Shown one piece after another: positions 44,919-57,427 of a DNA stretch of 64,000 nucleotides (the stretch's first letter is position 1; each line of letters starts with the position of its first letter). The position numbers and the translations under genes were made by a program. The notes under the pieces are model-generated. The model saw nothing but the letters and a program-made list of their open reading frames with translations. It was not told the DNA's origin and ran no database searches. Where the stretch lies: positions 1 to 64,000 of the forward strand of contig QRFJ01005010.1 in NCBI GenBank assembly GCA_006176705.1. Direction: 5' to 3'. Source of the stretch: Cocos nucifera (taxonomy: Eukaryota > Streptophyta > Magnoliopsida > Arecales > Arecaceae).

Positions 44919-47207
44919 TGTTAGATATGTGTGCCCTAGAAGCTAGATTGGCTACACTTGTAATACACTTCTAAGGACAAAATTATAATTTTGATTATAA
45001 ATAATAAAATATGTTATTTTCTATCTAATGTGTATTTGAAAGTGTATCTGTGATACATCCTTTGAGTTAATGGTAATGATGGTTCATATTTTCAAGAGTT
45101 GAAAAATTAAGACATGAATTTTTATTATAAACTCATAAAATACTCTCGACCGTAGGATCATCATAAGGATGGTGATTGATCCAGAAGATTGGTGTACGAT
45201 TGCTTCTTTAGGATAGATAAGTCTTTAGTTTATGATGTAAAGACACCGAAGTGAGAGTATAAGTACTCGTTAGAGAACGAGGGCACTGAGCATGATCACC
45301 TCGAGCAGTCATGAGAGAGTCTATCTTCTCGTCGATGACTGGCTCGAAGCTGCAATGGTGTATCTGGTTCATTGATCTGAGGTGCATCGACAGTTGACCT
45401 TGAGGGTGTTATAGTTTGACTACACTATAACTCGATCTCCTAGCCATTTAAAACCCCATGGTGTATGTTGGCTATAGCATGTTCATTATAGGAATTGGAT
45501 TGCACCAATAGGAGATCTATCTACCTCGGTAGATGAGGAGCAGCCCTATGATGATCATGAGAATTAAGTCCATAAGCCCATGGCCATTTCAAAGTGAAAT
45601 AATAAAAAGTGTTTCTATTAGAATTTTCACATTGGACTTGAATCGAATGATTAATTCATATCACGGATATTAGGGTTTCATGAGATCACCTTAACCCTAA
45701 TCCGATCAGAGCTCAAGATAGAAGAACTTGATCACATAGGCAACTATACTGAGAGGTTCATTTTTAGTTATGATGGATTGCCACTATATGCTGCTAGGTG
45801 TCACTGATGGATTTTGGGAGCAAATAAAATGATTTGGATGATCGATCATATTAGTTATCTAAATCAGAAAAGTTCTGATTCATCGAAGGTGTTTCAATGA
45901 TGACGATGATAGACATCGCAATGTATCCCATTACCATATGGAGCTAAACCTAACTGGATCACATAAATAAGAATTTGGATATAGATATCATCAATTGGAC
46001 TAACGCAGTTCAATTGATTTGAATAAGATTTAATTAGGTTCAAAAAAACAGTGCTAGCACACGATTAAGCCTAATGTTCTCCTTTAACAATCATGAAAGC
46101 TTATGTCGACTGAGCCAAATATATTTGGGCTCACTTAGAAATCTTTACTTGATTTGACTAGAGCTTGTCTAGGTCAGAAAAGGGTTATCTTAATTTATGA
46201 GATAAATTTGAGATAACAGCTGCCATTTTCCATCATCTGCTAAAACTTATCTTTTGACTTTGGTCAAATGTTGACCTTTGACACTTAGACATCTGCCCAT
46301 GTGTCATGCACCGATAGGAGAGAATATGGAGCTTTGTCCCTCTGCTAAAAAGTAGAAAGGAAGGGGGTGCATGCCTAGGGAGCCGTGTGCCCCATGAGGA
46401 TCATGCCTGGAGTCCCATACAGATGGGACTCTAGGTTGCTTCATGGTTTCAACTATGGTAGCACCAAAGAGTCCTATTTGACCAGTCTTGACGCCACCTA
46501 AGGAGGTTTATTAGGGATTCTAATTTGATTAGATCAGATGATGTCATCCCACCAATCAAATTTAGATCTGGTTGCACAAAGGACCGTGATTGGCTAGGAT
46601 GATGTGGCACTGCATGGCACAGCAGGGTCTATATAAACCCTATTTGCACCTAGAATTAAGAGTTTTTGCTCTTTGCCCACACCACAAGGCTTCTATCCCT
46701 CCCTTTCCATGCCACCTTCAGGTCTTCTCTCTCTTATCCACGTCCAAGTATTTTTGGGCTCGAATTTGGAGCGATCCAGGCAAGAGAAAGGCGATCGAAA
46801 AAGAAGAAGGTAGCACTGCTGCAAGAGGCAACGACTGATCTTCAAAAGTCTTTTTGAAGACCAACAAGATCAGATATAGATCTAGTATTTGGAGCATAGA
46901 TTAAGAAGGAGAAGATCTTTAGATCCTACTCGAGTGGATACCGATAGAGGCTAGGCGCTTGCGTGGCTACTTCTAGAACCTCAGGCAAACATTGAGATCA
47001 TCACAAGATAATAGGATTACCCATAACAAAGATATAATTAAATTAGATTTAATTTAATTAAATTTAATTTATTTTATTAGATTAATAAAATCAAATTTGA
47101 AGAGTCTCAGATCTGATTTAGATCTAAGAAGAAAAAATTTTGAAATATCCCTCTTGATCAAATCAGATCTGAACGAACCTAACCCAAAAAATAGAGTTTT
47201 TCCTTCA
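44919..47207 (+). repeat. Cop-6 5' LTR
   Basis: 2,289 bp, TGTTAGATATG...TTTTTCCTTCA. TATATAAA at 46630-46637. Three W-box cores at 46254-46276. Hairpin at about 45064-45135. Confidence 0.9.
46630..46637 (+). promoter_or_regulatory. LTR TATA box (Cop-6)
   Basis: TATATAAA in the context GGGTCTATATAAACC, corresponding in position to 18027-18034 in Cop-2. Confidence 0.6.
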
Positions 47208-47209
47208 AT

Positions 47210-47221
47210 TGGTATCAGAGC
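47210..47221 (+). other. primer binding site (Cop-6)
   Basis: TGGTATCAGAGC, exact tRNA-Met site, two bases after the LTR end. Confidence 0.9.
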
Positions 47222-49242
47222 GAGGTTTTCATAATTAATTAGATCTGATTTTAATATATTTTTGAATTAATAATTAGATGATTTTAGATATCATATTAGA
47301 TGTGATTAGATCTAAAATTAGAAATTAAAAAATTAAATAATCTAGATCTAAGATGTATGAAGATGCATGACTAGACTAGGAATAGAATTATTCTATATAT
47401 AGTCTAGCATAATCATAATTTTAATTTAATTAATTATAATTTTTAGATCTATCTATTTACTATTTTTTGATACTATAAATATTATAATTAAATCTAAAAA
47501 ATAGAAAATAAAGTTATTTAATTTTGTTTTATATGAGATATGATAGATGCATGTTTAGACTAGTTATAGAATAGTTCTACAAAATTATCTTGAATAAATT
47601 TAATTTGATATGATCAAATTAAAATTTTATTTTTTAGAAGTTTATGAGATAATTTAGATCTGAAAATATGCATGATATGATACATGAAATGTATGCAAAA
47701 CATGTTTTTAAGTTAGATTAATTTTTATATGTGATATATGATGTAGATCTAACTAGTTTTATAGATTCATCATATTCTAATTAAGACATTCCCCTTGGTC
47801 ATCTAGTCATAAGAACAAAAAAGGGTTTAAAGGCCCTCTCCTCCTATTCGATGGAGTGTTCTTATGATGTGTAGGGGTGCTATGTGTTCATCCTTAATCA
47901 GAAATCAAAAACTTATTTTCTGCAAAACTCTAGATCCTGAAATCCTAAGATTTTATTTACTTGTTTTGTTTATGAACCCTAAATTTAATTAAAATTAAGA
48001 TTATAAAATATATTAGATCTAAAATTGAGAATTTTCATATCTAAGACATATTCATAAAATTGGGTTTGCGCTTGGGTAGCTTAATTAGGTCTAGCAGTTG
48101 ATCAAACTAAATCAAGAGTTGGTTAGATGGGATCAAGAGTGCTTAAATTGACCAGCCTAATAGGATTAAGTCTGTGTCAAGGTCGAGTTACATGAGTGAT
48201 CGATCAAGTTAAGACCTAATTAGGCTCAGTGGTTAGAGTTTGGATTGTAGGCTAACTTGATTGATTTTGGCTCAACAATTTGGTGTCCAAGATAAGTTTG
48301 GCAGATATGACCGACTAGTTTTTAATTGGGAGGTACTCGACTCGAATGCGTTCTTGTCTAGTTTATGGCATATCCCTTCCACCAATCTCACTTACCTGAC
48401 CATATTTGTTGGCTCAGTCCTGATATAAGGTGGCTAATAATCTGACATAACTCATGCCACTAGGTTAGTCATAATGGTTATGACTATGTCAAGTTTAAAA
48501 AGACCTAAATCAAATCTCCCTAAGAAAAGATAAGGTCTAAGGTCTTCCACCATTGTAGATATACAGGCCCTTTCCGGGGTTTATTGTTCTCAACTGGTCA
48601 TAGTGGTTCAGTTGCATTGGAAAGACGCAACTATGTCTATCAGGCATTGGATGCTATAGGTTGGAGGATGGATTGGGCTCAATATTCTGGATATGGTGAG
48701 AGATCCAATTAGGAATCCAATCTATGAAAATGGTGGGTCTGACTTAACTAAGGAGTGAATTAATATTTCGGGCATGATGAGATTCATGAATTAGAGACCA
48801 AGCCTGGGTCCACCATGATTAAAGAATCATTGGACAAGAATTATTCACTCATTGGCTAATCCATCACTAATAACTATTAGGTGAGGTGATAAGTCAACTG
48901 GTGGGACTGCACCACCCACTAAAAATCATTAATCATGAAGATTTTTGCATCTCTACAAAGAGAGTATAGGGATCCGAAGAAAATAGTAGGAGCTAATTTT
49001 TTTAAAAATTAAATCTCTAAATAAATTGGTCAAGTCTTAATTACAAAATCTAACTAGAAACACTGCACCACCCACTAAAAATCATTAATCATGAAGATTT
49101 TTGCATCTCTACAAAGAGAGTGTAGGGATCCGAAGAAAATAATAGGAGCTAATTTTTTTAAAAATTAAATCTCTAAATAAATTGGTTAAGTCTTAATTAT
49201 AAAATCTAACTAGAAACTTTGACACTCTATAAAAAAAGAAAA
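47222..49242 (+). other. Cop-6 leader with a 156-bp tandem duplication
   Basis: 2.0 kb, noncoding, colinear with the Cop-1 and Cop-3 leaders in reverse. 48906-49061 is repeated at 49062-49217 with a few differences, just before gag. The leader splice-donor motif is mutated here (AAGATAAG near 48290). Confidence 0.75.
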
Positions 49243-50072
49243 ATGTCTGCATCCAACCCACTAGCTTATATCCTGAACACCCTATAGACTAATCGAATCC
49301 AATTACAAGGATTGACTCTAAAACTTTAAAATCATTTTGGAATTTTGAGAAGTTAACTCATGTATTGGATCAGGATCCTTCCACCTTACCAGTCCATCCA
49401 TCCACTGAATAGAGAGTATCTCTAGATAAATGGATGAATGAAGATAACAAGAACAGATACTACATGTTGGGCTCAATATCTGATGAGCTTCAGCACCAAC
49501 ATGAAGATGTCAAGATTGCCTGCCAAATGTTGGCTCACCTGTAAGAGTTATTTGGTGAACAGAGTCGTGCAGCTATATATTAGGTCACTAAATGACTATT
49601 TAAGGCTAAAATGCATGATGGGCAGTCAGTCCAAGATCATTGTCTAATGATGATCAAGGACTTGGAAGAGCTAGAGAAGCTCGGAGTGAAGTTAGACTAG
49701 GATCTACAAAATGATATAATTCTACAATCCTTGACAGATGCATATGGGCAGTTCATCATGAACTATCATATGCATAAACTTTAGAATACTATGGCCGAAC
49801 TTCTGAATATACTGGTTACTACTGAGCTTTCTATGAAAGGTTCTAAAGGCTTAGTACTTGCTATGGAATGAACTTCTTTTAAGAGAAAATCTTTTGAAAA
49901 GAAGAAGAAGTCTGTGAAAAGGCAGAAGGTGGAAGGTGGAAAGAAAAAGAAGACAGAGCTGAAGATGAAGGTCGTTGACAAAGAAAAGTATTTCCATTGT
50001 AATACTGATGGCCATTAAAAGCAAAACTGCCCTACATACCTAGCCATCCTAAAGAATAAGAAGGAGACAGGT
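49243..50072 (+). pseudogene. gag: copia gag (Cop-6), heavily decayed
   Basis: Starts ATGTCTGCATCC (MSASNPLAYILNT) as in Cop-3, with stops within 15 codons and several frameshifts. Later pieces match gag: LGSISDELQHQHEDVKIAC, the DHCLMMIKDLEELEKLGV-type segment and a Lys-rich stretch near 49890-49980. The zinc knuckle region (about 49986-50030) reads YFHCNTDGH then a stop: the first Cys is Tyr and the Trp position is a stop, so RNA binding would be lost even if the frame were open. Confidence 0.8.
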
Positions 50073-50500
50073 CCTTCTGGAGGTATGGTCGTTATTGAAT
50101 CTAATCTCATGGTTTCTTCTGCATCCAGTTGGATGCTTGACTCTGGTTCTAGTGCTCATTTGTGCACTTTCGTGCACGATCTTAAGGATAGCAGGAGGCT
50201 GAGGGATGGTGAGATGATCCTACGCGTCAAAAATAAAGTAAGAATTGCTACTTTGGCTGTGGGAATCTACCCTCTTCGACTACCATCTGGATTAGATTTA
50301 GTACTTAGAGATTATCATTATGTGCCTACTATAAGTAGAAATTTGATTTCTATTTCATGTTTAACATAGGAAGGCTATGTAATTAGCTCTCTTAAGGACC
50401 ATTATAACATTCTTTATGAAAGAAATAAAATTGCAAGTGGTTTCCTCATTAACAGTCTCTACCAGTTACATAGTGATGTATCAATCATTAATATCGAGCA
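50073..50500 (+). pseudogene. copia aspartic protease (Cop-6)
   Basis: The open frame 50085-50369 has SSWMLDSGSSAHLCTFVHDL (catalytic DSG), ILRVKNKVRIATLAVGIYPL and YHYVPTISRNLISISCL. A stop follows, and similarity continues into the pre-integrase region (ILYERNKIASG-type). Same fold and position as the Cop-3 protease. Confidence 0.83.
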
Positions 50501-51480
50501 AAATGTGAATAGCATAAAACAATCCAGGGATAGTCCAAATGATATGTATCTATGGCACCTAAGGCTAGATCATATAGCAAAAGATAGGGTTAACAAATTG
50601 GAAAAAATTGGGCTATTGAGTCCGTTGACTTTTGAGCCATACCTAATTTGTGAATCATGTCTTCATGGCAAAATGACTAAGCTCTCTTTTGTAGGACATG
50701 GGGATAGGGCCATGGATCTACTTGCCCTAGTACATACTGATGTGTACGGCCCATTTAATGTATCAGCCAGAGACAACTTTGATTACTTCATAATTTTTAT
50801 CGATGATTTATCTCGGTATGGGTACGTGTATCTTATGAAACACAAGTCTGAAGTCTTTGTAAAGTTCAAAAAATTCAGACATGAAGTCAAAAACCAAACT
50901 AAAAAATCTATTAAAATTTTTCGATCAGATCGAGGAGGTGAATACCTCAGTCAGAAATTTTTGGGCTATCTCAAACAAAATGGCATAGTCTCTCAATGAA
51001 CTCCACCTGGAACACCTTAATTTATTGAGATTTTAGAATGGAGAAATCGGACCCTATTAGATATGGTTCGATCCATGATGAGCTTCACAGACCTCCCAGA
51101 ATTTTTTTGGGGACATAATCTGTTAACTGCAATATATTTACTGAATAAGATTTCCTCTAAAACCGTTCCTACTACACCATATAAGATATGGCATGGTAAA
51201 AAATTAAGTCTGAGTTATCTAAGAATTTGGGATTGTCTGGCTCATGTCAAAAGACAACAAGCGGATAAGTTAGACTATAGGTCCTTTAGAGCTCGATTCA
51301 TAGGATATCCTAAAAAGTCATTAGGATATTATTTCTACAATCTAGAAGATCACAATGTGATAATGAGTCGACGTGCCATCTTTCTTGAAAAATAATTTAT
51401 TCAAGATAGCGGCATTGGAAAGCAGATCAAGCTAGAGGAGAAAGTCTCCCAAGAGCAACGAACTAAGGATCCCATGGAAC
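50501..51480 (+). pseudogene. copia integrase (Cop-6)
   Basis: The frame 50505-50999 contains MYLWHLRLDHIAKDRVNKLE, ESCLHGKMTKLSFVGHG, HTDVYGPFNVSARDNF, FIIFIDDLSRYGYVYLMKHK and IFRSDRGGEYLSQKF. The two catalytic Asp are kept. The catalytic Glu region is present as EWRNRTLLD after two stops (51000-51060), where HNG-type residues are altered. The C-terminal part, 51063-51395, is open (SFTDLPEFFWGHNLLTAIYL, RARFIGYPKKSLGYYFYNLE). Confidence 0.85.
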
Positions 51481-52624
51481 CAAATCAGATTTAGCCAATA
51501 CAATCGCTACCTCCTCCACCTCGTAGATCTAAAAGGGTTTTCCATCCCCTTAAGAGGTACTTAGGTACTATTTTAGAGGAAGTAGATGAAATGTTCCTCA
51601 TAGGTAATGGGGTCATGGTGATCCCAAAACCTATGACAAGACGATATTGAATATCGACTCCGAAAAGTGGTTAGAGGCAATGAAGTCAGAAATTGACTCA
51701 ATGCACTCAAACTAAGTCTGGACCTTGGTAGATCCACTAGAAGGTATAGTACCTATTAGGTGTAAATGGATCTATAAGCGAACGATTGGTGCAAATGGGA
51801 ATGTTGAGACATTCAAAGCTAGATTAGTGGCAAAAGATTATAGTCAGCACGAAGGCATTGACTATCAGGATACCTTTTTGCCAGTAGCTATGCTAAAATT
51901 CATCCACATATTTCTTACTGTTGCAGCTTATTTCAATTATGAAATATGAAAATAATGGCATTCTTAAATGGATCCCTTAAGGAAGATATCTATATGGAAC
52001 AGCCGCTAGGTTTCACATCCTAGTGATGCTGATCACAAAGTATGCAAACTGCAAAGGTCCATATATGGACTTAAGCAAGCATCTCGGAGTTGGAATACTC
52101 ATTTTAATGATGTGATCAAATTATTTGATTTCATAAAAAATGAGGAGGAACCATGTATTTTCAAAAGGGTCAGTGGGAGTGCTATTATCTTTCTCATACT
52201 GTACGTGTATGATATCCTTCTTATTGGGAATGATATTCTCATATTGACCATAATTAAAATGTTGTTATCTAAAGAATTCTCCATGAAAGACCTAGGAGAA
52301 GCATCCTTTATTCTAGAAATCAAAGTCTGTAGAGATAGATCGAATAGGATGCTAGGTCTTTCACAGAAGATGTACATAGAGGAAGTGTTAAAGTGGTTTA
52401 GCATGAAAAACTTCAAGAGGGGATTAGTACCTTTCAAACATGACATTCATCTCTCCAAGAAAATGTGTCCCAACACACCAGAGGAGATTGAACGTATGAG
52501 CAAGATCCCTTATGCTTCAGCAATAGGGAGCCTCATGTTTGCCATGTTATGTACACGACCTGATATGCTCCATGCTGTGAGTGTCACGAGCAGATATCTG
52601 TCGAATCCAGGTGAAGAACACTAG
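51481..52624 (+). pseudogene. copia reverse transcriptase (Cop-6), catalytic box mutated
   Basis: Linker and N-terminal RT (51640-51949) read LVDPLEGIVPIRCKWIYKRT and FKARLVAKDYSQHEGIDYQD. A deletion at 51949-51956 removes the WQMDVK segment, then MAFLNGSLKEDIYMEQPLGF. The open frame 52112-52624 carries LYVYDILLIGND: the first Asp of the YVDD box (about 52198-52212) is Tyr, which abolishes catalysis in known RTs. DLGEASFILEIKVCRDRSNR and IPYASAIGSLMFAMLCTRPD complete the domain. Confidence 0.87.
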
Positions 52625-53184
52625 ACTTCTGTGAAATATATCCTTAAGTACCTGAGAAGAACAAAGGATATATTGTTAATTTTTCGTAATGGAGAACTCC
52701 AAGTCCTAGGGGTATACAGACTCAAATTTTATGTCCGATATAGATGATCAAAAGTCGACATCTAAAAGTTTAATTTTGTGTAATGGGGGTGCTGTCAGTT
52801 GGAAGAGTTCCAAGTAGATAGTGATAGCAGATTCCACCATGGAAGCAGAATACATCACTGCATCAGAAGCTACAAAGGAGGCATTCTGGTCCAAAAAATT
52901 TGCTGTAGAGATCGAAGTGATACCATCGGATGCCATTCCTCTGTACTGCGACAACAATGGTGCCACAGCCCTTGCTAAGGAGATGAGGTCTTACTAGAAA
53001 TCTAAGCACATCAAGCGGCGATATCACCTCATCTGTGATTACCTCGAGAAAGGTTATGTCGAGATCAAGAGAGTTGACTTTCGCACACAATGTGATAAAC
53101 CCAAACATAAAGCCGTTGGGCCAACAGAAGATCGAAGCCCACCTTGAGAAGATGGGATTTAGATTTGTAGCCAATTGGCTTTAG
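52625..53184 (+). pseudogene. copia RNase H (Cop-6)
   Basis: Broken in several frames. Recognisable pieces are DSTMEAEYITASEATKEAFW, VIPSDAIPLYCDNNGATALA, DYLEKGYVEIKRVD and a GQQKIEAHLEKMGFRFVANW-type end just before the polypurine tract AAGTGGGAGTT (53188-53198). Confidence 0.8.
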
Positions 53185-53198
53185 GACAAGTGGGAGTT

Positions 53199-55490
53199 TG
53201 TTAGATATGTGTGCCATAGAAGCTAGATTGGCTATACTTGTAATACAATTCTAAGGGCAAAATTATAATTTTGATTATAAATAATAAAATAAATTATTTT
53301 TTATTATAATATGTATCTGAAAGTGTCTGTGATACATCTCTTGAGTTAATGGTAATGATGGTTTGAATTTTCAAGAGTTAAAAATTTAAGACATGAATTT
53401 TCATTATTAACTCATAAAATGCTCTCGATCGTAGGATCATCATAAGGATGGTGATTGATCTGAAAGATTGGTATATGATTACTTCTTTAGGATAGATGAG
53501 TCTTAAGTCTATGGTGTAGAGATATTGGAGTGAGAGTATAGGTACTTATTAGAGAACGAGGGCACTGAACGTAATCATCTCGAGCAGTCATGAGAAAGTC
53601 TACCTTATCATCGATGACTGGCTCGAAGTTGCAATGGTGTGTCTGGTTCTTTGACTTAAGGTGCATCGGTAGTTTACCTTTGAGGGTGTTATAGTTTGAC
53701 TACACCATAAATTCGATCTCCTAGCCATTCAGAACCCTGAGGCGTATGTTGGCTATAGCATGTTCATTGTAGGAATTGGATTGCACCAATAGGGGATCTA
53801 TCTACCTCAGTAGATGAGGAACAGCCCCATGATGATCATGAGAATCAAGTCCATAAGCCCATGGACATGGCAGAGTGAAATAATAGAAAGAGTTTCTATT
53901 AGGGTTTTCACATTGGACTTGAATCAATTGATTAATTCATATGATGTATATTAGGGATTTGACGAGATCACCTTAACTCTAATCTGATCAAGGCTCAAGA
54001 TAGAGGAACTTAATCACACAGATAACTGCATCGAGAGGTTCATTTTTAGTTCTGATGGATTGCCACCATATGCTACTACGTGTCATTGATTAATTTTGGG
54101 AGCAATTAGAATAATTTGGATAATCGATCATACTAGTTGTCTGAATCAAAAAAGTTCTAATCCATCGAAAGGTGTTTCGAAGATGTTGATGATAGAGATC
54201 ACAACGTATCCCATTACCATATGGAACTGAATCAAACTGGATCATACAAACAAGGGTTTGGGTTTGGATATCATCAATTGGACTAACCCAGTTCAATTGA
54301 TTTGAATAGGATTCAATTAGGTTCAAAAAAATCGTGCTACCACGTGATTGAGCCTAATGTTCTCCTTCAACAATCATTAAAATTTATCTCGACTGGGCTA
54401 AATATCTTTGGACTACTCAAGAACCTTTACTTGATCTAACTGAAGCTTTTCTAGGTTAGAAAAGGGTTATCTTAATTTATGAGATAAATTTAAGATAATA
54501 CCTGCTATTTTCCATCACCTGCTAAAACTTGTCTTTTGACTTTGGTCAAATGTTGACCTTTGACACTTAGATATCTGCCCATGTGTCATGCACCCATAGG
54601 AGAGATCATGGGGCTTTATCCCCCTGCTAAAAAGCAGAAAGGGAGGGGGTGCATGCCTAGCAAGGCGTGTGCCCCATGAGGATCATGCCTGGAGTCCCAT
54701 ATAGATGGGACTCCAGGTTGCTTCATGGTTTCAACTAAGGTGGCACCAAAGAGTCCTGTTTGACCAATCTTAGGGCCACCTAAGGAGGTTTATGAGGGAC
54801 TTTAATCTGATTGGATCAAATGATGTCATCTCACCAATCAGATTTAGATTTAATTGCATAAAGGGCCGTGATTGGCCAGGATGATGTAGCACTGTATGGC
54901 GCAACAAGGTCTATATAAACCATGTTTGCGCCTAGAATTGAGAGTTTTTGCCCTTTGCCCATGCCACCAGACTGCTCTTCCTCCCTCTCCATGCCACCAT
55001 TAGGTCCTCTCTCTCCTATCCACATCCAAGAGTTTTTGGGCTCGATTTTAGTGCGATCCAAGCAAGAGAAAGGCGATAGAAAAGGAAGAAGGCAGCACTG
55101 CTGCAAGAGACAATGGTTCATCTTCAAAAGTAATTTTGAAGACCTTCAAGATCAGATCCAGATTTAATTTTTAGAGCATCAATTAAGAAGATGAAGATCT
55201 CTAGGTCTTGTCCGAGTGGATATCGGTAGAGGTTAGGTGCTTGCATGGCTACATCCAGAACCTCAAGCAAACATCAGAATCATCATAGGATAATAGGATT
55301 ACCCATAATAAAGGTATAATTAAATTACATTTATTTTATTTTATTTTATTTTATTTTATTAGATCAATAAAATTAGATCTGAAGAGTCTCAGATCTAATT
55401 TGGATCTAAGAAAAAAAAAATTTTGAAATATCTCTCTTGATTCAATTAGATCTGAACGAACCTGATCCAGAAAACAGAGTTTTTCCTTCA
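53199..55490 (+). repeat. Cop-6 3' LTR
   Basis: 2,292 bp, the partner of 44919-47207, with many scattered differences by eye. An ATTTTATTTT-type microsatellite, (TTTTA)n, sits at about 55324-55361 where the 5' LTR has a different AT stretch. Confidence 0.9.
55324..55361. repeat. (TTTTA)n microsatellite
   Basis: About six or seven tandem TTTTA units in the U5 part of the Cop-6 3' LTR, absent from the 5' LTR; probably expanded after insertion. Confidence 0.7.
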
Positions 55491-55495
55491 AATGT

Positions 55496-57048
55496 AACCT
55501 TTCTCAAGGTAATCGCAGATGAGGTTGCATCGCCGCTCGATGTGCTTGGATTTTTGGTGTGATCTCAGCTCGTTAGCAAGGGCTATGGCACGATTATTGT
55601 CACAGTATAGAGGAATGGAATCCGATAGCATTACTTCAATCTCTAAGGTGAACTTCTTGTACCAAAATGCCTCCTTCGTAGCTTCTGATGCAGCGATGTA
55701 TTCTGCTTCTATGATGGAATCTACTATCACTGTCTACTTGAAACTCTTCCAATTGATAGCACCATCATTACATACAAACAGACTCTTAGATGTTGACTTT
55801 CGATCATCTATATCGGATATAAAATCTGAGTCTGTATATCCCTAGACATGGAGTTCTCCATTACCAAAGACCAACAGCATATCCTTAGTTCTTCTTAAGT
55901 ACTTAAGGATACATTTCATAGAAGTCTAGTGTTCTTCATCCAGATTCGACAGATATCTGCTCGTGACACTCACAGCATGGGCTATATCAGGTCGTGTACA
56001 TAACATGGCATACACGAGGCTCCCTATTGCTGAAGCATAAAGGATCTTGCTCATGCATTCAATCTCCATAGATGTGTTGGGACACATTTTCTTGGAGAGA
56101 TGAATGCCATGTTTGAAGGATACCAATCCCCTCTTGGAGCTTTTCATGCTAAACCTCTTTAGCACTTCCTCTATGTACATCTTTTGTGAAAGACCTAGCA
56201 TCCTATTCGGTCTATCTCTATAGACCTTAATTCCTAGAATAAAGAATGCTTCTCCTAAGTCTTTCATGAAAAATTCTTTAGATAACCACATTTTAACTAT
56301 GGTCAATGTGGAAATATCATTCTTAATAAGGATGATATCATCCACGTATAATACGAGGAAGACAATAGCTCTTCCACTGATTTTTTTGAAAATACATGGT
56401 TGCTCCTCATTTTTTATGAAATCAAATAATTTGATCACATCATTAAAATGAGTATTCCAGCTCTAAGTTGCTTACCTTAAGTCCATATATGGACCTTTGT
56501 AGCTTGCATACTTTGTGATCAACATCACTAGATGTGAAACCTAGTAGCTATTCCATATAGATATCTTCCTCAAGGTATTCATTTAAGAACGTTGTTTTTA
56601 CGTCCATTTGTCATATTTCATAATCGAAATAAGTTACAATAGCAAGCAATGTACCAATGAATTTTAGCATGGCTATCGACGAAAAGGTATCCTGATAGTC
56701 AATTTCTTCACGCTGACTATACCCTTTTGCCACTAATCTAGCTTTAAATGTCTCCACATTCCCATCTGCATCAATCTTTCTCTTGTAGATCCATTTACAA
56801 TCAATAGGTATTATACCTTCAGATGGATCTACCAAGATTCAGACTTGATTTGAGTGCATCGAATCAATTTCTGACTTCATTATCTCTAACCATTTCTCAA
56901 AGTCGATATCCGATATTGCCTCGTCATAGATTTTGGGATCATCACCATGAACCTCATTACCTATTAGGAATATTTTCTCTACTTCCTCTAAAATAGTACC
57001 TAAGTATCTGTTAGGGTGATGAAAAATTCTTTTCGATCTACGAGGTGG
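55496..57048 (-). pseudogene. pol: copia RT and RNase H (Cop-5), right of Cop-6
   Basis: From the right: linker and RT N-terminus (about 56990-56611; LVxPSEGIIPIDCKWIYKRK, KARLVAKGYSQREEIDYQDT), MDVKTTFLNEYLEEDIYMEQ-type segment, then the open frame 56438-55926 with LYVDDIILIKND (YVDD intact), DLGEAFFILGIKVYRDRPNR and AIGSLVYAMLCTRPDIAHAV. RNase H (about 55900-55488) has IIEAEYIAASEATKEAFWYK and LYCDNNRAIALANELRSHQK, ending CDYLEKGY where Cop-6 inserted. Upstream integrase, protease and gag are gone: at 57040-57048 the sequence switches to LTR. It is inactive because of frameshifts and truncation. Confidence 0.85.
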
Positions 57049-57425
57049 TCACGCTCAGTGCCCTCGTTCTCTAACGAGTATCTGTACTCTTGCTCTGGTG
57101 TCTCCACACCATAGACTCAAGACTCATCTACTAAAGAGAAGCGATTGTACACCAACCTTCCAGATCAATCACCATCCTCGTGATGGTCCTATGGTCGGGA
57201 GCATTTTATGAGTTAACAATGATTATTCATGTCTTAAATTTTCAACTCTTGAAAATATGAATTATCATTACCATTAACTCAAAAGATATATCACAGACAC
57301 TAAATACACATATGTGATAGAAAATAATTCATTTTATTGATATTAGTCAAAATTATAATTTTTGCCCCTAGAAGTGTATTACAAGTGTCAGCCAATTCTG
57401 GCTTCTAGGGCACATATATCTAATA
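57049..57425 (-). repeat. Cop LTR 5'-end fragment
   Basis: The first 377 bp of a Cop LTR (minus orientation) up to CACATATATCTAATA, where the usual end is CTAACA. It joins Cop-5 pol at CGAGGTGG. Confidence 0.85.
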
Positions 57426-57427
57426 GT

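Larger units (their letters stand above)
44919..55490 (+). mobile_element. Cop-6: complete-length plus-strand Ty1/copia element
   Basis: 10,572 bp with both LTRs (44919-47207, 53199-55490), primer site, leader, gag, protease, integrase, RT, RNase H and polypurine tract in order. It sits in the Cop-5 RNase H. The flanks are GACGT (44914-44918) and AATGT (55491-55495), a 5-bp duplication that has gained two transitions. Coding regions have many stops and frameshifts, so it is old and inactive. It is the only Cop-family copy with both ends in the window. Confidence 0.9.
42491..57425 (-). mobile_element. Cop-5: minus-strand copia element split by Cop-6, 5' part deleted
   Basis: 3' LTR (42491-44775), polypurine tract and RNase H end (44776-44918), then Cop-6, then the rest of RNase H, RT and the linker (55496-57048), then 375 bp of LTR (57049-57425). 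The pol-to-LTR joint falls on CGAGGTGG, present in both parents, so gag, protease, integrase, leader and most of the 5' LTR were lost by deletion or recombination. The flanks CACTG (left) and GTTGT (right) do not match, so the right-hand LTR piece may come from another copy. Confidence 0.78.

Noticed and set aside
47210..47221. tRNA gene suggested by the tRNA-complementary sequence
   Set aside because: Only the 12-base primer site matches; no cloverleaf arms are present.
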